Below are positions 35,130 to 43,563 of a DNA stretch of 64,000 bases, in pieces; position 1 is the first letter of the stretch, and each line of letters begins with the position of its first letter. The notes below the pieces were generated by a model. The model had not been told where the DNA came from, searched no databases, and saw nothing but the letters and a program-made list of their open reading frames with translations. The translations under genes and the position numbers were made by a program. Source of the DNA: Bacteroidales bacterium (GTDB taxonomy: Bacteria; Bacteroidota; Bacteroidia; Bacteroidales; UBA932); NCBI GenBank assembly GCA_016287875.1, contig JAEEXQ010000001.1, positions 28,105 through 92,104 of the forward strand, written 5' to 3'.

Positions 35130-36289
35130 TCATACAAGCAGCCCGACGTACCGAGAGCGTCAAAGAGTACTATTTCTCGAAGAAGAACCGCGAAATCGCC
35201 GAATTGAATGCCGATGGCAGGACCGAACCCATCATCAACCTGGGCATAGGTTCCCCTGACGGACGTCCTCCGCAGGCCGCCATCGACGAGCTCTGTGCCA
35301 CCGCAGTCCAGAACGGAGTGCACGCCTACCAGAGCTACACCGGTATCCCCGAACTCCGCAAGGCATTCGCCGGATGGTACGACCGCTGGTATGGGGTTGA
35401 ACTGGATCCTGCCAAGGAAATCCAGCCCCTGACCGGTTCCAAGGAAGGAATACTCATCACCTCCCTCGCCTTCCTGAACAAAGGCGACAAGGTGCTGGTC
35501 CCGGATCCGGGCTATCCTACCTACAGCTCCGCCGCCCGTCTTTGCGAGGCGGAGATAGTCTATTACGACCTGGTGGAATCCCGCGGCTGGCAGCCTGACC
35601 TGGAGGCCCTGGAAGCATCCGACCTTAGCGGAGTGAAGATGATGTGGACCAACTATCCCAATATGCCCACGGGCGCGCCGGCCGATCCCGGACTCTACGA
35701 GAAACTGGTGGACTTCGGCCGCAGGCACGGAATACTTATCTGCAACGACAATCCCTATAGTTTCATACTGACCGAGAACCATTATTCCATACTTTCGGTG
35801 CCCGGCGCAAAGGACTGCTGCCTGGAACTCAACTCGCTCAGCAAGGCCCACAACATGGCCGGCTGGCGTCTGGGAATGGTCGCGTCCTCGGCAGATGTAA
35901 TCTACGAAATACTCAAGGTGAAGAGCCAGCTCGACTCCGGCATCTTCCGTCCCCTCCAGCTCGCGGCCGTGGAGGCCCTGGCCCAGGGTCCGGAATGGTT
36001 CAAGGAGCTGAACGCCGAATATGAGCGCAGGCGCGTGGCGGCCGGGAAGCTTTTCGATGCCCTAGGAATCAAGTACAATCCTGCATCGCAAGGCCTCTTC
36101 CTCTGGGGAAAGGTCCCGGAAGGAGTCGATCCTGTGGCCCTTTCCGACAAGCTCCTGCACGAGGCCGGAGTGTTCATCACCCCCGGTTTCATCTTCGGAC
36201 ATAATGGCGAAAAATATATGCGCGTGTCGCTCTGCGCAACCGTAGAAAAGCTTGGCAGGGCGCTCGAAAAAATAAAAGCAGTGATATGA
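35126..36289 (+). CDS. PLP-dependent class I aminotransferase (aromatic/aspartate type)
   Basis: This 387-residue fold-type I aminotransferase has the PLP-binding Lys in LNSLSKAHNMAGWRLGM (about residue 240), an Asn/Asp contact in ILICNDNPYS, and a substrate Arg near YMRVSLCA at the C-terminus. Relatives include LL-diaminopimelate and aspartate aminotransferases. Its position between pheA and tyrA, overlapping both by 4 bases, argues that it transaminates phenylpyruvate and 4-hydroxyphenylpyruvate. The substrate is inferred from context, not from residues. Confidence 0.87.
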   Translation: MIIQAARRTESVKEYYFSKKNREIAELNADGRTEPIINLGIGSPDGRPPQAAIDELCATAVQNGVHAYQSYTGIPELRKAFAGWYDRWYGVELDPAKEIQPLTGSKEGILITSLAFLNKGDKVLVPDPGYPTYSSAARLCEAEIVYYDLVESRGWQPDLEALEASDLSGVKMMWTNYPNMPTGAPADPGLYEKLVDFGRRHGILICNDNPYSFILTENHYSILSVPGAKDCCLELNSLSKAHNMAGWRLGMVASSADVIYEILKVKSQLDSGIFRPLQLAAVEALAQGPEWFKELNAEYERRRVAAGKLFDALGIKYNPASQGLFLWGKVPEGVDPVALSDKLLHEAGVFITPGFIFGHNGEKYMRVSLCATVEKLGRALEKIKAVI

Positions 36290-37131
36290 ATGTAGGTATA
36301 GTAGGTCTCGGACTGATCGGCGGTTCAATGGCCATCGACCTCAAGGCGCGGGGCTTCGCTTCGCGGGTGATAGGCGTCGAGAACGAGAAAGTGAACGCCG
36401 CAGCCGCCATGAAGATTGGCCTCGCAGATGAAATACTTCCTCTCGAGGAGTGCGTGGCTGCGGCGGACATACTGGTGCTGGCCGTGCCGGTAGATGCCGC
36501 AACGCGCCTGCTGCCCCGGGTACTGGATATGATCGCCGGTACGGAAAAGATTGTCATAGACGTATGTTCCGTCAAGCAGAGTATGTGCCAGGTGGCTTAC
36601 GGCCATAAGGGCAGGGACAGGTATGTCGCCACCCATCCTATGGCTGGTACGGAGTATTCCGGACCTTGGGCCGCGATGCCCGGTCTCTTCGATTCCCGCG
36701 CCTGCATTTTCTGCGATGTCGAGGAATCCTCTCCCAAGGCCGTACGCGAGATAGAGCGCCTCTACGATGCCCTGAATATGCGCGTCACCTATATGCGCAG
36801 CGATGCTCACGATATGCACGTAGCATATGTCTCGCACATATCCCACATTACTTCCTTCGCCCTTGCACTTACCGTACTGGACAAGGAAAAGGACGAGAAG
36901 CATATATTCGACCTGGCTTCCGGAGGTTTTTCCTCCACGGTCCGTCTTGCCAAGAGCAGCGCCGATATGTGGGTGCCCATCCTGGCGATGAATCGCGACA
37001 ACGTGCTCAGGGTTATCGATACCTACATCGAAAAGATGAAGGAGTTCCGCGATGCTATCGACGCCTACGATTCGGATAAGATTCGGGAACTTATAGACGA
37101 AGGAAACAAGATTAAGAGAATAATACGATAA
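36286..37131 (+). CDS. tyrA: Prephenate dehydrogenase
   Basis: This 281-residue NAD(P)-dependent enzyme forms 4-hydroxyphenylpyruvate for tyrosine. The N-terminal Rossmann motif is VGIVGLGLIGGSMAIDLKAR. The active-site region THPMAGTEYSGPWAAM holds the catalytic His, and the helical C-terminal domain includes YVSHISHITSFALAL. It has no ACT domain. The start overlaps the aminotransferase stop (ATGA), and the last base is shared with the next start. Confidence 0.93.
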   Translation: MNVGIVGLGLIGGSMAIDLKARGFASRVIGVENEKVNAAAAMKIGLADEILPLEECVAAADILVLAVPVDAATRLLPRVLDMIAGTEKIVIDVCSVKQSMCQVAYGHKGRDRYVATHPMAGTEYSGPWAAMPGLFDSRACIFCDVEESSPKAVREIERLYDALNMRVTYMRSDAHDMHVAYVSHISHITSFALALTVLDKEKDEKHIFDLASGGFSSTVRLAKSSADMWVPILAMNRDNVLRVIDTYIEKMKEFRDAIDAYDSDKIRELIDEGNKIKRIIR

Positions 37132-38210
37132 TGGCAAACAAATTGGACCTTGTACCGCTGAACGACTGGGGATTCTTCCATCTCCCGCCGCGCCCCTGCG
37201 TTATCGCGGGCCCTTGCAGCGCTGAAAGCGAAGAGCAGATCATCGAGACCGCCGAAGGTCTCAAGGCCGTGGGCATCAACGTGTTCCGTGCCGGAATCTG
37301 GAAACCCCGCACCCATCCGGGCTGCTTCGAGGGCGTCGGCGCCCCCGGCCTAAAGTGGATGCAGAAGGTGAAGAAGGAGTATGGGATGAAGATATGCACC
37401 GAGGTCGCCAGCGAGAAACACGTGTTCGAGTGCCTGAAGTATGGAGTGGATATGGTCTGGCTCGGTGCCAGGACCACCGCCAATCCCTTCCTCGTGCAGG
37501 AAATTGCCGAGGCCCTGCGCGATACCGACATCCCCGTGCTGGTGAAGAATCCGGTCAATCCCGACCTGGACCTTTGGATAGGCGCCTTCGAGCGCCTGAA
37601 TGCCCAGGGCATACGCAAGCTGGGCGCAATCCACCGCGGGGTTTCATCCGCCGCAAAGATCAAGTACCGCAATGATCCCCAGTGGGATATGGCGGTGGAA
37701 CTTCGTGCCCGCTACCCCGAACTGCCGCTCTTTGCCGATCCCAGCCATATGGGAGGAAAGAGGGACTATCTCCAGGAACTCTCCCAGAGGGCTATGGACC
37801 TCGGTCTGGAGGGACTGATGATAGAGTCGCACTGCAATCCTTCCTGCGCCCTGAGCGATGCTGCACAGCAGCTTACTCCTTCGGAGCTGATAAAGTTGCT
37901 GGAGAGTCTGGTGGTCCGTGATGCGGTTACGATGGACGAACAGTTCAACGACGAGTTGCGTCAGCTTCGTGCCCAGATCGACGTTATCGACGAGAATCTG
38001 ATCTATACTCTTGCTTCGCGTATGAAAGTGAGCCGTGCCATTGGTTCGCTGAAGAAGCGCAACAGCGTTGCGATAGTGCAGCCTGGCCGCTGGGACGCCG
38101 TACTCGACAAAGTAGGCGCTTCCGCCTTAAACTACGGCCTCGACCCCGAGTTCGTCAAGCGCATCTTCAACCTGATACACGACGGCTCGGTTGCCGAGCA
38201 GAATAAATAA
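37131..38210 (+). CDS. aroF: Bifunctional DAHP synthase (type I-beta) / chorismate mutase
   Basis: This 359-residue fusion joins the first step of the shikimate pathway to the branch-point step. Residues 1-265 form the KDO8P/DAHP synthase barrel with VIAGPCSAESEEQI, RAGIWKPRTHPGCFEG, CTEVAS and DPSHMGGKRDYLQ (metal and phosphate ligands). Residues about 272-355 form an AroQ-type chorismate mutase with LRQLRAQIDVIDENLIYTLA and RMKVSRAIGSLKK. In relatives such as that of Porphyromonas the mutase domain also gives feedback control. It ends the operon before a strong terminator. Confidence 0.93.
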   Translation: MANKLDLVPLNDWGFFHLPPRPCVIAGPCSAESEEQIIETAEGLKAVGINVFRAGIWKPRTHPGCFEGVGAPGLKWMQKVKKEYGMKICTEVASEKHVFECLKYGVDMVWLGARTTANPFLVQEIAEALRDTDIPVLVKNPVNPDLDLWIGAFERLNAQGIRKLGAIHRGVSSAAKIKYRNDPQWDMAVELRARYPELPLFADPSHMGGKRDYLQELSQRAMDLGLEGLMIESHCNPSCALSDAAQQLTPSELIKLLESLVVRDAVTMDEQFNDELRQLRAQIDVIDENLIYTLASRMKVSRAIGSLKKRNSVAIVQPGRWDAVLDKVGASALNYGLDPEFVKRIFNLIHDGSVAEQNK

Positions 38211-38226
38211 TCATCTTCACAAATAG

Positions 38227-38255
38227 AAAAAGTCGGCAAACCTGCCGACTTTTTC
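38227..38255 (+). terminator. Terminator after DAHP synthase
   Basis: AGTCGGCA-AACC-TGCCGACT is flanked by A and T tracts, so it can also stop minus-strand transcription from tRNA-Pro. Confidence 0.9.
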
Positions 38256-38256
38256 G

Positions 38257-38329
38257 TCGAGAAGAGGCGACTCGAACGCCCGACCCCCACGTCCCGAACG
38301 TGGTGCGCTACCAACTGCGCTACTTCTCG
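38257..38329 (-). tRNA. tRNA-Pro(CGG)
   Basis: The minus strand folds into a full cloverleaf: acceptor CGAGAAG/CTTCTCG, D stem GCGC/GCGC, anticodon stem CCACG/CGTGG with loop TTCGGGA (anticodon CGG), and T loop TTCGAGT. CCA is not encoded. It is 73 bases with discriminator A. Confidence 0.95.
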
Positions 38330-38337
38330 AAAACAAA

Positions 38338-38358
38338 AGCGCGGATATTAACCGCGCT
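38338..38358 (-). terminator. Terminator after rpsT
   Basis: AGCGCGG/CCGCGCT hairpin with a TTTTG tail on the minus strand, between rpsT and tRNA-Pro. Confidence 0.65.
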
Positions 38359-38372
38359 TCGTTTTAGTTTTT

Positions 38373-38627
38373 TTAGGAAAGCTTTCCGATGTACAGCGCG
38401 ATACCGCTCTTGAGGTTGGAAGCCTTGTTCTTGTGGATGACGCCCTGCTTTGCAAGTTTGTCGATCATCGCGAAAACCTTGGGAGCTTCGGCCTCTGCGG
38501 CTTTCTTATCGGTAGTTGTACGGATAGCGCGGATGGCGTTCCTGGTAGTTTTTGCATAATACCTGTTATGCATTTTCCGCCTTTCGCCTTGGCGATTGGC
38601 TTTTTCTGCTGATGCGTTATTTGCCAT
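38373..38627 (-). CDS. rpsT: 30S ribosomal protein S20
   Basis: This 84-residue, Lys/Arg-rich helical protein binds 16S rRNA early in 30S assembly. It starts MANNASAEKANRQGERRKMH and contains TTRNAIRAIRTTTDKKAAEA and the conserved VIHKNKASNLKSGIALYI. It is transcribed after tRNA-Glu from the same promoter and ends at a hairpin. Confidence 0.95.
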   Translation of the reverse strand: MANNASAEKANRQGERRKMHNRYYAKTTRNAIRAIRTTTDKKAAEAEAPKVFAMIDKLAKQGVIHKNKASNLKSGIALYIGKLS

Positions 38628-38651
38628 TGTTATACTTTTTAAAATTTCTTG

Positions 38652-38723
38652 TAGTGGGTAGGAGAATCGAACTCCTATTGCAGGAATGAAAATCCTGAGT
38701 ACTAACCGTTATACGAACCCACC
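38652..38723 (-). tRNA. tRNA-Glu(TTC)
   Basis: Cloverleaf on the minus strand: acceptor GGTGGGT/ACCCACT (one G-T pair), anticodon stem CAGGA/TCCTG with loop TTTTCAT (anticodon TTC), and T loop TTCGATT. 72 bases, CCA not encoded. Confidence 0.95.
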
Positions 38724-38740
38724 AGCATTTCAAAGGAGTG

Positions 38741-38748
38741 CAAAGGTA
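38741..38748 (-). promoter_or_regulatory. -7 element upstream of tRNA-Glu and rpsT
   Basis: TACCTTTG on the minus strand, 18 bases from the tRNA 5' end. Confidence 0.65.
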
Positions 38749-38770
38749 CGAATATTTTTTTATTCCGCAA

Positions 38771-39769
38771 CTAATTTTCGTCCTTATTTTGTTTCCACTC
38801 CCACGAATACAGCAGAGACTCTACCTGACGGAGGTACTGGCGCTTATCGTATTTAGGCGCATAGACGAAGGCGTCGCATACGATGACATATATGCCGTCG
38901 GGGCTGTAGAATGCGTGCGACACGAAAGGACCGCCCATATAATCGTTTGCGACTTCCCAGTAACCGCGGGTCTGCGCCAGGCTGCGTCCGTTGTATTTGA
39001 TGTATTCTACATAGGGAGTAGGGATGGTACCCGTGGTCATATAGGTGTTGTCGAACATTCCGGGCACGTTGTTGCGCAGCACCTCGTTGCGATGGGCGAT
39101 TATGTTGTCGCGGCTGAAGTCGGAACTGTTGCCCAGGGCCGGATAACGATATACGAAAACTCCCTGGATGGTGTACTGCTTCTCGTCGGCAATCCAGATG
39201 AAGTCGGAAGTCTTCTTCTTGAACTTATATCCGGTAGGGAAGTGCAGACCTCCGCCGAAAATGCCCTCCACCATATTGTAGAGAGGTTTTTCCTCATAGC
39301 GCATAGTGTTGCGTATCACGCGGTTGCGCTCAGCCTGCTCGATGAAGGACACGATCTTCTTGCCCTCCTTGTCCAGCAGGTCGGCAGCGGTCGCGGAGTC
39401 GGGCGCAGCAATCTTGACCACGGCCTGGGGAGTGGCCCAGACATCCCTCAGGAACTTGACGCCGGTAGTGGCGACCTGGGGGTCGATGTCGAAGAACACC
39501 ACGTTGCGGTGGACTTTGAAGATATCGCCGAATCCGCCGTGGGTCACGTTGGCCAGCGAGTAGAGAGGCTCTCTCATAAGGAACCAGGGGCAGTCGCAGG
39601 CGAGCAGTTCGCGCACGGAATTGCCCGCGGCGCCTTCCCAGTCGGCCTTCTCTATGACCACCAGCACTTCCCCGGCCTTGCCGCTGACATTGGGCAGCAG
39701 CGCCGGATGGTTTCCTCCGCAGGACCAGAGTGCGAAGAGGGTTAGAAAGAGTGAAATAATCCTTTTCAT
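38771..39769 (-). CDS. DUF4837 family lipoprotein
   Basis: This 332-residue protein has a lipoprotein signal (MKRIISLFLTLFALWSC). It matches the Bacteroidota-specific DUF4837 pattern: GKAGEVLVVIEKADWEGAAG near the start, REPLYSLANVTHGGFGDIFK, and GGPFVSHAFYSPDGIYVIVC near the end. The function is unknown. It is the last gene of the M23-dxr-rseP-DUF4837 unit, 4 bases after rseP, which suggests a role in envelope homeostasis; that is inference only. Confidence 0.82.
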   Translation of the reverse strand: MKRIISLFLTLFALWSCGGNHPALLPNVSGKAGEVLVVIEKADWEGAAGNSVRELLACDCPWFLMREPLYSLANVTHGGFGDIFKVHRNVVFFDIDPQVATTGVKFLRDVWATPQAVVKIAAPDSATAADLLDKEGKKIVSFIEQAERNRVIRNTMRYEEKPLYNMVEGIFGGGLHFPTGYKFKKKTSDFIWIADEKQYTIQGVFVYRYPALGNSSDFSRDNIIAHRNEVLRNNVPGMFDNTYMTTGTIPTPYVEYIKYNGRSLAQTRGYWEVANDYMGGPFVSHAFYSPDGIYVIVCDAFVYAPKYDKRQYLRQVESLLYSWEWKQNKDEN

Positions 39770-39773
39770 ATCG

Positions 39774-41114
39774 TCAATGTATTAATCTTCCTATATCGTT
39801 GCCGAACGCCAGCATCATCAGGGCGAGCAGCAGTATCATTCCGACTATCTGGGCCCCGACCATGAAGCGGTCGGAGGGCTTGCGCCCGGTGATTATCTCG
39901 AAGAGCAGGAACACTATGTGTCCGCCGTCGAGTCCGGGGATGGGCAGCAGGTTCATAACTCCCAGCATTATGGAGAACAGGCCCAGCAGGAAAACGAACT
40001 GGTACCAGTCCCAAACCGAGGGGAAAACCTGGCCTATGGCTATGAAACTCCCCACGGACTTATAAGCCCCGGAGGAGGGAGTGGCGAGGAGCCTGAGGTC
40101 GCGGAGGTACCCGGCGATGGTGCTGCCGGTGAACTTTATTCCGGCGGGGATGGACTGAAGGCCCTTGTACTTGATGGTTTCCAGCCTGGGAGTCTTCATA
40201 TACACCCCGATGCGTCCGGCGCTGTCCACCTGCACCTTCGATACGAGGGTGTCCGCATCGCGCAGCACCCGGATTCCTATTTCCTGTCCGGGATAGCGGG
40301 CGAGCAGTTTCCTGGCATCCTGCAGATATTCCACTTCCTCTCCGCCGACCGCGATGATATCGTCCCCGCGGCGAAGGTCCCTGCCGGCATTCAATCCTTT
40401 GGCATCTACCGAATCCACGCAGAAGGGGATGGCCAGGTCGAACATCGCCTGGGAATTGAGGACTTCCCCGAGCATGGCCCCGTCGATGTAGAGGGTGATG
40501 GTGTCGTTGCCGCGGAGGATGTGAGCCTGACGCACGTTCCTGCGGGCCAGGTCGGCCTGCAGCATCCCGAAATTCCCGGGAACGTAGTTGTCGAAGGAGA
40601 GGATTTCGTCCCCCGGACGGAAGCCCATCTCGACGGCAAGCTCGTTGGGATAGATCTTGTTACCCTCGTTGGGGATGTAGCTCTGACCCCAGACAGCCAT
40701 TATGATGCTGAATGCCACTATGGCGAAGATGAAGTTGTAGAGCACGCCTCCCGCCATTACCAGCAGACGCTGCCAGGCATTGTGGGAGCGGAATTCCCAG
40801 GCCTGAGGCTCGCGCTTCATCTGGGAAAGGTCCATGCTCTCGTCTATCATTCCGGATATCTTGCAATATCCTCCGAAAGGAAGCCAGCCTATGCCGTACT
40901 CGGTCTGCCACTGCAGGGCCTTGGGGCAGAGCCTGGTGAACCATTTGCTGCGTTTGGTGCTGAAGAGGAAGCGCCCTCCGGCATCGAAGAAGAGAAAGAA
41001 CTTCTCGACCCTGATGGAGAACAGTTTCGCAAAGGAAAAGTGCCCGGCTTCGTGCACTATGATCAGTATGGACAGCGCAAGGAGTACTTGCAGGAATTTC
41101 ATTAAAAAGACCAT
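39774..41114 (-). CDS. rseP: RIP metalloprotease RseP (site-2 protease)
   Basis: This 446-residue intramembrane zinc protease has HEAGH in the first membrane helix (IIVHEAGHFSFAKLF, residues about 18-32), the second metal motif IPGLDGGHIVF in a C-terminal helix, and a PDZ domain in between (about 160-300). S2P enzymes cleave anti-sigma factors or membrane-anchored peptides. The start codon shares one base with the dxr stop (TAATG), so translation is coupled. No anti-sigma gene is adjacent; its target is elsewhere. Confidence 0.93.
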   Translation of the reverse strand: MVFLMKFLQVLLALSILIIVHEAGHFSFAKLFSIRVEKFFLFFDAGGRFLFSTKRSKWFTRLCPKALQWQTEYGIGWLPFGGYCKISGMIDESMDLSQMKREPQAWEFRSHNAWQRLLVMAGGVLYNFIFAIVAFSIIMAVWGQSYIPNEGNKIYPNELAVEMGFRPGDEILSFDNYVPGNFGMLQADLARRNVRQAHILRGNDTITLYIDGAMLGEVLNSQAMFDLAIPFCVDSVDAKGLNAGRDLRRGDDIIAVGGEEVEYLQDARKLLARYPGQEIGIRVLRDADTLVSKVQVDSAGRIGVYMKTPRLETIKYKGLQSIPAGIKFTGSTIAGYLRDLRLLATPSSGAYKSVGSFIAIGQVFPSVWDWYQFVFLLGLFSIMLGVMNLLPIPGLDGGHIVFLLFEIITGRKPSDRFMVGAQIVGMILLLALMMLAFGNDIGRLIH

Positions 41115-42265
41115 TATCGGACGGCTTCCCGGACTTTAGCGGCAACTTCGGAATGGGTGGCGAAGATGTCGTCGGGCGTAGGGTCTGCAACAAAATTCAC
41201 GCCAGCGAGCGCCTGCTCGCACAGACGCGCGATGTCGTAGAATCCTATCCTGCCTTCCAGGAAGGCGGCGACGGCGATTTCATTTGCGGAATTAAGTGCG
41301 CAGGGAGCGTTCCCACCACGCCCTATGGCCTCGTATGCAAGGCCCAGGCAGGGGAAACGGTCGATATCCGCTTCGCTGAAGGAAAGACTGCCAATCTGTC
41401 CGAAATCGAGCTTCTTGTTGCCGACGGTGATCCTGGCGGGGAAGCTGAGCGCAAAGCCTATGGGCTCCCTCATATCCGGGCTTGCCAGCTGGGCTATTAC
41501 CGCACCGTCTTCGAATTCCACCATGGAATGGATGATGGATTCGGGATGCACCACCACGTGGATGCGTTCGGCCGGCACGTTGAAGAGCCAGCGGGCCTCC
41601 ATCACCTCGAAACCCTTGTTCATCATCGTGGAGGAATCTATCGTGACCTTCGCACCCATGTTCCAGTTGGGGTGCTTGAGGGCCTGGGCTGCCGTGGCGG
41701 CCGCGATCTTCTCCTTTGACCAGGTGCGGAAAGGGCCTCCGGATGCGGTGAGATGTATCTTCTCCACTGCATTCCCTTGGGCGCCGAGCAGGCACTGGAA
41801 TATGGCCGAGTGCTCGGAATCCACGGGAAGTATCACTGCAGAATGCTCGCGCATAGTGCGGGTGACTATGCTGCCGGCCGCGACCAGGGTTTCCTTGTTC
41901 GCGAGGGCTACTATCTTCCCGGCTTCCAGGGCGGCGAGGGTAGGGCGCAGGCCGCTGAATCCGACCATCGCACCTACGACTATGTCCACGTCCTCCGCCG
42001 CTGCGAGCGAGCACAGGCTGTCTATGCCTGCGAACACCTTGCTGTCGGTTCCGGAAAGGGCTTCGGAGAGTTCCTGATAGCGATTCTCGTTGCAGATTAC
42101 CACGTTGTTGACGTCGAATTCCCTGGCTTGTTCCGCAAGCAGGTCCACGCTGTTGAGGGCAGAGATGAGTTCCACTTCGAAAAGGTCCCTGTGCTGCCGG
42201 ACTATGTCCAGGGTCTGGGTGCCTATGGATCCGGTGGAACCGAGTATTGCTATCTTTCTTTTCAC
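41114..42265 (-). CDS. dxr: 1-deoxy-D-xylulose 5-phosphate reductoisomerase
   Basis: This 383-residue NADPH enzyme commits DXP to the MEP isoprenoid pathway. It has ILGSTGSIGTQTLDIVRQH (nucleotide binding), ANKETLVAAGSIV, PVDSEHSAIFQCLLG (metal-binding Asp and Glu), LTASGGPFRTWSKEKI and MNKGFEVMEARWLF. It follows the M23 gene by 12 bases and is coupled to rseP. A dxr-rseP pair is widespread in bacteria. Confidence 0.96.
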   Translation of the reverse strand: MKRKIAILGSTGSIGTQTLDIVRQHRDLFEVELISALNSVDLLAEQAREFDVNNVVICNENRYQELSEALSGTDSKVFAGIDSLCSLAAAEDVDIVVGAMVGFSGLRPTLAALEAGKIVALANKETLVAAGSIVTRTMREHSAVILPVDSEHSAIFQCLLGAQGNAVEKIHLTASGGPFRTWSKEKIAAATAAQALKHPNWNMGAKVTIDSSTMMNKGFEVMEARWLFNVPAERIHVVVHPESIIHSMVEFEDGAVIAQLASPDMREPIGFALSFPARITVGNKKLDFGQIGSLSFSEADIDRFPCLGLAYEAIGRGGNAPCALNSANEIAVAAFLEGRIGFYDIARLCEQALAGVNFVADPTPDDIFATHSEVAAKVREAVR

Positions 42266-42277
42266 TCTCGGGAGATG

Positions 42278-43126
42278 TTAGAATTTGCAGTATCTGGCGG
42301 GGTCGACGCTCTCGCCCTGATACCAAAGTTCGAAGCGCAGATGGTCCCCGGAAGTAAGGCCTCCGGTGCTTCCCACCAGGGCCACGGGGGTGCCGGCGCT
42401 CACTTTGTCACCGACTTTGCGCAATAGTTTCTGGTTATGTTTGTAGAAGGAGATGATTCCGCTCTCGTGCTGTATCGCCAGGGAATATCCGGAAGCATCC
42501 GTCCAATCCGCGAATATGACGGTCCCGTCCAGGACCGCGCTCACGACTGCCCCCGCCGGGGCGGTGATGTCCACTGCGGGATGCAGCACGGCATCGAAGG
42601 GCTGGGAGATGGTCCCCTTCAGAGGGGAGAAGAAGTGCTGCCCTTCGAGGGGGAGCTCCCTTTTGCGGTCGGAAACGCTGAACTGCTCGGTATTGCTGAC
42701 GGTTGTGCGTAGCAGGGAATCCCCGCGTATGATTTCGGCATCGCTGAGTTTGCGCAGATACTCCCTCGTGTTTCCGCTCAGCAGGCTGTCGGCCTTGAGA
42801 CTCTCTTCGCCTGCAAGTATGCGGCTGAGGTTCCCTGCATAGATGGCCCAGCGGGTCATCTCGTTTTCGAGGGAATCTATCTTGAGCGCGTTGGCAATGG
42901 CCCCGCGCTTGAAATGGTCGTCAGGATAACCGGGAATGGTGGTGCGGAGGGGAGTGAAGGAAATGACGGACCAGGCGAGAAGCGACACAAGGATGATAGC
43001 CGTGACTGCTATCCCCACGCCTCCTATCCTGGAGAACCTCCAGAACCTTATCCGCTGATGGGTACGGTCTTCCACCAGGGACAGTCTGTAGAGCTTATTC
43101 CAATCCGCAAAATTTCTTTTTCCCAT
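42278..43126 (-). CDS. M23/LytM-domain membrane protein, one zinc ligand altered
   Basis: This 282-residue protein has a short cytoplasmic start, one membrane helix (about 32-52), a coiled linker (about 75-150) and a C-terminal LytM domain. The first metal motif is present (LHPAVDI, His-x3-Asp), but the usual HLHFE is HLRFELW, so the second His of HxH is Arg. The protein may therefore not hydrolyse peptidoglycan itself and could act as a regulator, like EnvC or NlpD. The start is ATG 43126; the open frame upstream to 43255 runs opposite ruvX. It heads the dxr-rseP unit. Confidence 0.85.
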   Translation of the reverse strand: MGKRNFADWNKLYRLSLVEDRTHQRIRFWRFSRIGGVGIAVTAIILVSLLAWSVISFTPLRTTIPGYPDDHFKRGAIANALKIDSLENEMTRWAIYAGNLSRILAGEESLKADSLLSGNTREYLRKLSDAEIIRGDSLLRTTVSNTEQFSVSDRKRELPLEGQHFFSPLKGTISQPFDAVLHPAVDITAPAGAVVSAVLDGTVIFADWTDASGYSLAIQHESGIISFYKHNQKLLRKVGDKVSAGTPVALVGSTGGLTSGDHLRFELWYQGESVDPARYCKF

Positions 43127-43134
43127 ATTATTCG

Positions 43135-43142
43135 TAAATTTG
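43135..43142 (+). promoter_or_regulatory. -7 element of ruvX-def promoter
   Basis: TAAATTTG ends seven bases before the ruvX ATG at 43150. Confidence 0.6.
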
Positions 43143-43149
43143 CACCCTG

Positions 43150-43563
43150 ATGGACAGGATGATCGGTATTGATTACGGACGCGCCAGAGTGGGCGTCGCA
43201 ATGAGCGACCCGCTCGGAATATTCGCATCTCCGCTCGAAACCGTAGTGTCTGCAAAGATAATAGAATATCTTCAAAAATTGACTACTTCCGAGAGGGTAG
43301 TTCGTTTCGTGGTCGGCTATCCGGTCAATTTGGACGGGAGACCTTCCGAGGCGGCCTCCGACGTGGACGTGTTCCTCAGGCAGCTCGCCAAACACTTCCC
43401 TTCCATACCCGTGAGCCTGGAGGATGAGCGCTTCACCTCCGTGCTTGCCCACAGGGCTATGATAGACGGCGGAATGAAGAAGAGCGAGCGCCGCAAGAAG
43501 GAGTCGGTCGACAAGATCAGCGCGGCAATCATCCTGCAGAGTTATTTGGACAAGAAGAAATGA
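43150..43563 (+). CDS. ruvX: Holliday junction resolvase-like / pre-16S rRNA nuclease RuvX (YqgF)
   Basis: This 137-residue RNase H-fold nuclease processes the 5' end of pre-16S rRNA in E. coli. It has IGIDYGRARVGVAMSDPLG (first Asp), VVGYPVNLDGRPSEAA, LEDERFTSV (Glu) and KESVDKISAAIILQSYL (last Asp). A second ATG at 43159 is possible. Its stop overlaps the def start (ATGA). Confidence 0.93.
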   Translation: MDRMIGIDYGRARVGVAMSDPLGIFASPLETVVSAKIIEYLQKLTTSERVVRFVVGYPVNLDGRPSEAASDVDVFLRQLAKHFPSIPVSLEDERFTSVLAHRAMIDGGMKKSERRKKESVDKISAAIILQSYLDKKK

